A stretch of DNA of 64,000 bases from Hymenopus coronatus (lineage: Eukaryota > Arthropoda > Insecta > Mantodea > Hymenopodidae): the NCBI GenBank assembly GCA_030762935.1, contig CM060900.1, forward strand, positions 440,069,759 through 440,133,758, written 5' to 3'. The position numbers and the translations under genes are program-made. The notes beneath the pieces were generated by a model that worked only from the letters and a program-made list of their open reading frames with translations, searched no databases and was not told where the DNA came from. The first letter of the stretch is position 1, and every line of letters starts with the position of its first letter. This document shows positions 57,154-64,000 of this stretch, one piece after another.

Positions 57154-58130
57154 CGAGGGGTGGTTAATAAAGTTTAAAGTTTTATTTATCACCTCAAAAA
57201 GTTTAACTGTGACTATAAAACTTGGTGATGGTGTTAGTCCTTCCAAATGTTCACTCTTCAATATGACACATTTTTCCCAGTGATGAATGACGTGGCAGAA
57301 ACCTTGATTGTAGAAATCTCCATTTTAACTGTAGGAAACATTCAAAAATCACCTTGTCATCATTCTGGATATGGCTGCCACACAATGGTTTCTTCATCCA
57401 AGGAAAGAGGAAGAAGTTCCTGGGTACCATGTCTGGAGAATACTCAGCATCACTTTGCCCAATGATGGTGCGTCTTAGCTCTCTTCGGCGGTGATGAAAA
57501 CATATGCTTCCATTATTTACTTTGCTCCTTTGGCTTAGGGTCATAGTGAAACACCCAGCACTTGTCCATGGTGACTAGATGGTACAAAGTCATCTGAGTT
57601 GGTCTGACAGGGTTGCATCATTTCCACTGCTGCCTTGGTTCGGCAGGATTTTTGAATGGGTGTGAGCAGTTGTGGAACCCAGCAAGCGACAACTTTTGTC
57701 ATGTTCAAAACGTTGTTTAAGATGTTCAAAACTGGTTGATGACTGATTTTCACTTTTTGCACTATCGCCTTGACTACTTGATACTACTTTGATGGCGGTC
57801 TTCGAGTACCAGATCTTCCAAATCACTTGTGATTCCTGGTTCTTCACAGAGAAATGGCCGATCACTTCATTCTTCATCATTCAGACTTGTTTGACTACAC
57901 TGAAAGTTTCTGCATCACCTAACCACTGTCTCATATGACAGTGCTTTGTTGACCTACACTTCCACCAACTCGGCATGGATTACTGAAGCATTGTTCCCCT
58001 TCAAATGCAGAAAATAAAGTACTGCACGATACTTTACTTTATCAATGGGATGTGCTATTTTGTTTTTGCTCCTCTAGCTTTGTGCTGCGGTACAGGGAGT
58101 ATAAATTGTACCAGGACTGCAGACACATAC
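57154..58130 (-). pseudogene. Mariner element inside LINE copy B
   Basis: Left end CGAGGGGTGGTTAATAAAGT at 57154 after a TA. Minus-strand coding blocks: ELVEV-like N-terminus (near 57960), NILNNVLNMTKVVACWVPQL and LTPIQKS (57735-57650; usual SVFNILHEHLNMRKVCSKWVPRLLT), SDAEYSPDMVPRNFFLFPWM near 57455-57400 (usual PYSPDLAPSDYFLF), and a C-terminus near 57251. Frames are broken and the catalytic DETW block is not recognisable. The other terminus is obscured by the (TAA)n run at 58137. Confidence 0.8.
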
Positions 58131-58133
58131 ATG

Positions 58134-58136
<3 letters not shown>

Positions 58137-58178
<42 letters not shown>
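58137..58178. repeat. (TAA)n microsatellite
   Basis: About 14 TAA units at the junction between the mariner and the resuming LINE. Confidence 0.95.
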
Positions 58179-58182
<4 letters not shown>

Positions 58183-58399
58183 CATTTTTCCATATCTCAA
58201 ATCCAAAATTTATATTTTAGAGGAAGACATACAGAGGTTAAGGGATGTATATGGTGATGGTGATGATGGGCAATTTATATGTTGCAGTAGGAGATGATGT
58301 GAATTCAATGGATATTTGGAAGAAAAATGACACATTACAAAAAAAGAGAGAATCTTGGACATAGTAAAGAGAGAAAGTTTGGGATCGAGGAAGTGAAAA

Positions 58400-59275
58400 A
58401 TTTATTGATTTTTTTTTTTTTACTTTCTCTACAGGTACTATGCACATAGTATTTACAGATGGTATTGTATTCCACCCAAAAATTTTATACCGAGATTTCA
58501 CCAGAAACATATGTTTTGAGGTCCCTGAGTCAAAATAATTAGAAAAAGGTCTATGTTTGCTTGCCTTTGCACCTGCGTGCGTACGTGCGGGTGTGTGGTG
58601 TGTGTAAAAAACTAAACATTTGTTAAATACTAAACTTAGTATTTAAGTTTATTATCTTCCAAGGATGTGACACAAAGGTTTTTCAAGAAAATCCACATCC
58701 CAAACCACCTTTTACATGGAAAAATTTTTGAAAATTTTGTTTTTCTTAAAAATGGCTTTAACAATTTTGATTAAAATATTCTATATTGTAGATATTTACA
58801 TCACAAATAACATATATACCTGGAATTTTCTGGAAATAGCTTCTAAGGTTTTGTTCATTCTGGATGAATTTTGCTGAATTTTGCATATCTAGAAAACCAT
58901 AAGAAATAGATAAAAACTTACTAAACAAAATGTAGATCACATTATAACACCAAATTTATGTCATAGATTTTTGTTGTAGAATGGCCATTTTCAAGATATT
59001 CCTTGTTATTTGTTTTAATTACCTTTCCTTTCATCTTGCTTTTGTTTACTGCTGGCCTTGTAAAGTGAACCGAACTTCAATTGTTGACATAGCAACCAGT
59101 TTTTAAAAGATATGACTATTGCTTTAGCTATATTTCTCTTCTACTTACAAGGAATCGTGTAGTAAGACCATTTGTGCTAATGGTTATCTCAATTAGCTTG
59201 ATATAAAAGAATTTATTTTGTAAGAATAGTTTGTTTGCAAAACAGGTAGAGAAAGTCATGATTGGAAAACATCAA
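58400..59275 (-). mobile_element. R1 inverted-repeat element, complete copy f
   Basis: Inserted in the endonuclease region of LINE copy B: LINE frame ...GSEKFI lies just left (to about 58402) and FELNALEILNG just right (from about 59290), so both boundaries are known. Ends: ACTTTCTCTAC at 58421-58431 and GTAGAGAAAGT at 59245-59255, inverted. Internal blocks match copy b throughout. No transposase frame is present. Confidence 0.82.
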
Positions 59276-60910
59276 ATTTTTGAATTAAATGCACTTGAGA
59301 TTTTAAATGGAAAATGTGGTGAGAATGAATATGGAGTTTGAGTGTGGGTGTTAATATAAATATCCAAAGTGTAATTGATTATATATTATGGTAAAGTAAT
59401 ATTAAATGCATGATAAAATAATTTTAAACTCTCAAACTTTTGTACAAGTAGTGGCCTTTTTGCACTAATAACAGATATTTGGTACAATCAACAGGAAGAA
59501 ACTATGAATTAATGAACCAAATAATATGTAATAAGTTTATAGGAGTAATTTGGAGACTTTATGAAGAAAATGAGGTTTGTATCAAACTCAAGCAGAATAG
59601 GATCACAGAATGGGTATCTAATGCAATGGGCCTGAAACAAGTGTGTAAATGGAACCCCATTCTATTTAATTTATTCATTGATGATATTCTAAAAGAAATT
59701 GAAAATGAAAACTTTATTGTCATATAATCAATAATAGGAATGGTACAGCTCTTCTCTTGCAGATGATTTAGAAGCAGGTGAAGTATCAATTAGAAGACTA
59801 TGAAGTGTAATTAAAGCAACTAGTAAATATTATATGAAATAGGTTTTAAAGGTTAATAAGAACAAATTTAAAATTATGCAAAAAAGGAAATAAGCTAAGA
59901 AAGGATGAGAAATAGTACATTAGGATAGCAAATTTATTTATTTGGGGTGAAGTTGAATGCAAATATGTGATGGGGTGACCAAATGGAAAAAATGTTAGTT
60001 AAAGGGAGATTGGCTATGGATGGTATCAAAGCATGTTATAGTAAAACACCAAACATGCAAGTGATGTGGTTAAAAAGGATATATAATGTATTGGTGGAAG
60101 CGAGAATGATATATGGAGTAGAAGTGTGAGTTTTGGAGGAAGGGTGGAAGAATATTGATAGGATTCATAGGTAATTTTCCAAACTAATAGTGGGTGTGCT
60201 AAAAGATTCAATGAATGCAGTAGCACAGCTTGAGTGGGGAAGAACTGGAAGGAAGGGGAAAGTGATTAATAGAGTTTAGAAAATGATATATTATAGTGGA
60301 AATGTTGGAGGGTGGAAACATTGTCAGGGAATGTTTGTTAATTTAAGAAAGGACTGGCAGAAAGTTCAATTGGTATACAAAGATGGGAAACATTTTGATA
60401 AAATAGGAATGGTAAATATTGAGGAAGGGAACATGCGCATGAGAAAGTTTCTGGACAGATGTGAAAGCACATATTTTGGATATTGAAAAACAAGACTTGT
60501 TCAGTAGCTTAAGAGATAAACATTCACTGGAACTATACAGAAATCTAAAAGCAGATTGGGACAGAGAGCGAGATGTGGAATTTTGTGATAAAACGGAGAT
60601 AGAAGGGTATGCTTGTGCAGTTTTAATGGGGATTCACACAATACTATGTGCCTATTGTGTGGAGAAAATGAGGAAGCACTGCATTGTGTTCTTGAGTGCA
60701 AGAAAAAAAAAAACAAGAGTATGGAGAAGGAAACTGAGATTGGATAAATGAGATAAACTAGGTATAGAGGAATTAGCAAAAAGAATGTTTAACAGTAATA
60801 GGAGAAAATCTATTATAGATTGCAGAAAATATATATGACACATGAGATATGGTGTAACATTGTGAGGCAGTGTAAGGAGGAAATGAGTAGAGGAGAGAAT
60901 GGGATTATCT

Positions 60911-61129
60911 AGTAGTATCAGTTATACGGGATTCTTATAATCCAATAACCTTGCTTTTAGTGTATATAAGGTCCAAAGGAATGAGTAATTAATGAAGGAT
61001 GGAGATTTACCTAAATGTGTTTAAGGAAAAAGCAAGTTAGAAAGGTATATTATTTTATGAAAAGTATTAAATCTATGTTGTGATTTATGATAAATTCATT
61101 CAACTGACATAAAAATTAAATTGAAGAAT
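60911..61129. other. Junction between two LINE copies
   Basis: About 220 AT-rich bases with no motif. It may hold 3' UTR of copy B. Confidence 0.45.
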
Positions 61130-62760
61130 TTATCAAAAATCAATTAAGGGGAGCAAACACATGTAAGAGGGATTTTTTAGATATAATTTGAAAATGTCTT
61201 TAAATTCTGAGATAGGACAAATCCGCCAGTATGGGAAAACAAAAAAAAACTCAAAAGTTTATAAAAGTGAAAATGCAATTAATATTTTAAATTTTAGTAT
61301 ATATTGGAGGAAAGGTGGGGAGAAGAAAGTACAAATTTGTGAAAATTTAAGGAATGAGATGATTGGTTTGATGAAGAAGGATACAAAAGGATTGTAAATG
61401 AGAAATTGGTGGAATGGAGGGAAATAGGGGACATGAAATCTAAAGATGACTATCTAAAAAGTAAACATTTTTATTATGAATTATTAAATGACAATAAACA
61501 TCTGTAGAGATAGATAAACACTGAGAAATTAATTAAAAACATAGGGAAAATAATGTAAGCAATAAGGAAAGGTGTGAAACCAATGTATGAAAATAATTTA
61601 GTTAAACTTAATGTGAATAAAAATGAATGGATAGATTACTTCACAATTTTATACACTTGTTAAAATCATTGGTAAAAATATGGAAGGGTATGAAATCAAT
61701 TTATAAAAAAAAAAAATATGTAGTCAAACCTAATGTTAGTTAAAAAAGAATGGTTAGGTTACTTTTCACCTTTATGTGCTTGTGAAGGTGCTGTGGGAGA
61801 TAGAATATTGGAAGAATAGAAAATAACAATAGAAATTTTGTCAGTATTATAATGGAGCAAGGACTAATGAACTAGATTAAAAGAATTAAAAGAAACCAAG
61901 CTCCATGAATAGATGGTACACTAGGAGAATATATTAAAAATAATGTGGGAATATGAACCAGGTTAAATTATTAACATCTCTGTTTAGTTCAATGAAAAAC
62001 AAATGGATATACATCAGAAAGCTAGAGAAAAGAAATTATATAACCAATATATGAAGGTAAAGAGGCCATGGATAAGCCTAGCAACTACTGTGGTATAGCT
62101 CTGCTATATAATGTGGTGAAAAATATATACAGGTGTAGCAGACAAACTCCAAGAATGGGTAGAGAAATAAAATTCTGTCAGAATTCCAAATGGCCTTCAG
62201 GGAAGGAAGATGCACTGTTGGCAAATGTATTTGTTATATTAACATTAGTAGATAAATATCTAAAAATAAAGACAGGGAAATTATATTTGGCTTTCATCAA
62301 GCCTTTGATCAAATAGAGTTGATATTACTGTGATGCGAATTATTAAAGAAAGGGTTGGTAATCAAATGGTGACTGTTTTGAAAAGTTTATATAAGGGTAA
62401 CACTCTTTGTGTAAAATATGAGGAAGAGGCAATACCCAGAGAAATACAGCAAGAAAAAGGACTAAGGCAAGGTTGTAAGTAATAATTTATTATTGACATA
62501 CTACAAAATACTAACAAAGTAACAGTCTTTTGCCTGTAATAAATAATATGCAAATCTTTGTTTTGCTTTTCACAAATGACTTGATTGTGGATTCCATTAC
62601 TATAAATGGCTTAAAATTGTGTTTACAAGAAGTAGATATTTTTGCTATAGAATGGGGATTTAATTTATATACATGCAAAACACAAATTGTAATGTTTAAG
62701 GAAGAAGGTAAATTCACCAAACATGAGAAAGAAACACGTGAGTAGAAAATGGTCCATGGT

Positions 62761-63130
62761 TGTTTTTTTTTTTTTTTTTTTTTAAGTCGGCTTACCCTCC
62801 CCTTATGTAGGACTTACCAGCAGATGCCGAGGGGTCAGAAGCCTGTCCAGGAGCCAATGGCATGAAACCACAGAATGGAGAACATGGAACATGTGGTTGG
62901 CCCATGGCCAGGCATGAACGTGAGCAAGTGGATGAAATGAAATGCAAAAGGTGATGATGGAGCAAATGGTGGAATAAGTGGGAGGGGATCCTCTCCCTGG
63001 AGGATCTGGAGAAAATCCATCCAGAAGCCACTTCGTCCACCACAAATTCCACATGTGAGCGCTTGGGATTGAACTTGGGCCATCTAGATGGGAGGCGAGT
63101 GGTCTAACCACTCAACTATGGCAACGCTAC
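62761..63130 (-). mobile_element. tRNA-derived SINE inside LINE copy C
   Basis: Minus strand: GCCATAGTTGAGTGGTTAGA (box A), AAGTTCAATCCC (box B), CACATGTGGAATTTGTGGTG and GGATTTTCTCCAGATCCTCC, ending in poly(A), seen as a T-run at 62761-62783. It interrupts RT/C-terminal coding of copy C. The body is GC-rich compared with the LINE. Confidence 0.85.
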
Positions 63131-63259
63131 AATTGCACTTATGAATTAAAATAGATGCAGGATATAAAGGGGTGATGCAATAGGGGTCAGCTTTGGAAAA
63201 ACGGAAAGAAGCAAAGATTTCTGTTAGAGGATGTCATAAAATGCCAGCAATGGAAGTGA

Positions 63260-63280
63260 AATAATAATAATAATAATAAT
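63260..63280. repeat. (AAT)n microsatellite
   Basis: A short AAT run within the LINE copy. Confidence 0.85.
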
Positions 63281-64000
63281 GTTTATTGTCTGTATATGTT
63301 ACAAAGCTTCGAACATGGTTGCAAAGGGTATACAATTCAGTGGTTGAGGCTTGAATGTTATATGCTATTGAAATATGAAGACTTGAAAATGGTTGATAAG
63401 TTGTGGATTTACTACATAGGATGTTGTAAGCAATTTGGGGTTGCAAATATCATGGCTAATGAAGTGGTTTAAATTGAAATAGGAAGAGTAGCAAGAAAAG
63501 GATTATGAAAAGAGCTTCGAAATACTGGTATAAGGATCCTGAATTTAGGAGATAATGATTTGTTAAAAAATGTTTAAAATATCAAGAAATGAGTTTACAA
63601 AGCAAGTATTGGATAAATAAATTAAGAAATAACTTAGAAAGTAATGTATTCGGGAATGTTTGGGGAAAAAAAGAAACAAGAAAACAGGCTTTTGGAAGGG
63701 TGTCAGAAGAAGATATCGAGACACAAAAGTTGTTTCAGATTACCAAGAAGTTATCAATTTTAATTTTTGTTCCAATGAAAAATTGGGAAGGAGAGAGAGG
63801 TATATAGCACCAATAAAGGAGGAGCAGGAGGGGGATAGTATTAAGAGAAGGAGTATGAAGGGTTAAAGGGCAGTGAAATGGTTCTAGAAGGTCAATGTCT
63901 ATTGTGTGGGGGAAAAGATGATGTACAACACATAATATTTAAATTCAGGTAAACAAAGATTTGGAGATTAGTATGTGGAACTAGAATTAGTAGCAATTTT

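Larger units (their letters stand above)
56530..60910 (+). mobile_element. Family A LINE copy B, internally deleted and twice interrupted
   Basis: Same family as 1-3395 but on the plus strand and decayed. ORF1 tail: MTSTGREERERNSILAVKGK from 56533, then SSILVVQKENKES and TLEKLRSLRNRLESQ, ending at TAG 56836-56838. Endonuclease pieces: TWLKEDSIQIRAYNY (56940-57000), CIGIVY up to 57151, DIQRLRDVYGDGDDGQ near 58220-58270, and FELNALEILNGKCGENE near 59290-59335. RT pieces: GLKQVCKWNPILFNLFIDDI (59629-59690) and LADDLEAG (59755, YADD site). C-terminal knuckle: CLLCGENEEALHCVLECK near 60649-60702. About 1 kb between endonuclease and RT is missing. A mariner and R1 copy f are inserted. Confidence 0.85.
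61130..64000 (+). mobile_element. Family A LINE copy C, 5' truncated and decayed
   Basis: Starts in the region after the endonuclease: LKMSLNSEIGQIRQYG (61189-61236; copy A has FRQTLNSNYGQICQCG). Then LVEWREIGDMKSKDDYLKSK, KGVKPMYENNLVKLNVN with NEWIDYF (61570-61645), AMDKPSNYCGIALLYNVVK (62065-62120), SLYKGNTLCVKYEEEAIP then GLRQGCK (62460-62480), and FTNDLIVDS (62572-62598; YADD site changed to TND). Past the SINE: EMSLQSKYWINKLRNNLESN (63587-63645), and the knuckle CLLCGGKDDVQHIIFKFR near 63898-63950. The window ends just past the knuckle. Many stops. Confidence 0.85.

Noticed and set aside
57154..58130. Intact mariner in LINE B
   Set aside because: Frames are broken, the catalytic DETW block is not recognisable and the right terminus is not found.
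1..64000. CRISPR arrays, operons, bacterial promoters, rRNA
   Set aside because: No regularly spaced repeats with unique spacers, no tightly packed co-directional genes and no rRNA-like sequence. The content is eukaryotic.

Overview
The window is AT-rich eukaryotic nuclear DNA, most likely from an arthropod and probably an insect with a large, repeat-filled genome. It has no operons or long open host genes. Introns and transposon graveyards dominate: non-LTR retrotransposons, a Penelope-like element, mariner, Tc1, IS630-like, hAT and P elements, tRNA-derived SINEs and microsatellites. The only host coding sequence I recognise is one exon at 12479-12713 (+) of a sorting nexin of the SNX9/18/33 (SH3PX1) family. 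Much of the window could be intron or flank of that gene, but I cannot show this.

Layout. 1-3395 (-): well-preserved LINE (family A) with ORF1 and the endonuclease/start of RT of ORF2, running off the left edge. 4.9-5.8 kb: mariner remnant (+). 6.26-7.94 kb: two Tc1-like remnants. 9.2-9.8 kb: IS630-like scraps. 12.2-12.7 kb: 105-bp tandem duplication, then the sorting-nexin exon. 14.0-15.2 kb: mariner fragment joined to a copy of an unnamed inverted-repeat element (here R1). 18.7-19.7 kb: full R1 copy. 19.8-25.1 kb (-): decayed Penelope-like retroelement flanked by two hammerhead-ribozyme-like motifs and interrupted by a 1383-bp non-autonomous hAT element (20931-22313) and a SINE. 26.9-27.6 kb (-): mariner. 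31426-36781: full-length hAT element with a P element (32999-35021) nested inside it. 38.2-40.1 kb (-): CR1/Jockey-like LINE. 40.9-41.7 and 47.8-48.6 kb (-): two IS630-like copies. 44.0-45.0 kb (-): another LINE. 48.9-49.2 kb: short tandem repeat. 51.4-51.95 kb (+): LINE RNase H fragment with an exact 121-bp tandem duplication. 52.2-52.5 kb (-): IS630-like remnant. 54.6-54.95 kb: Tc1 remnant. 56.5-60.9 kb (+): second family A copy split by a mariner and an R1 copy. 61.1-64.0 kb (+): third family A copy split by a SINE.

Four things stand out. Family A ORF1 carries a 2A-like GIEVNPGP motif after a hydrophobic stretch. ORF1 and ORF2 are in the same frame, separated by one UAG that is present in two diverged copies, and ORF2 has no AUG for its first 150 codons. 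Removing the P element plus one target-site copy restores the hAT reading frame exactly. R1 appears six times, has inverted ends and shows no coding capacity that I can find.

Nearly all transposase and RT genes here are pseudogenes with stops and frameshifts. Only LINE A (1-3395) is open throughout what is visible. Family names rest on motifs read by eye. No database search was possible.
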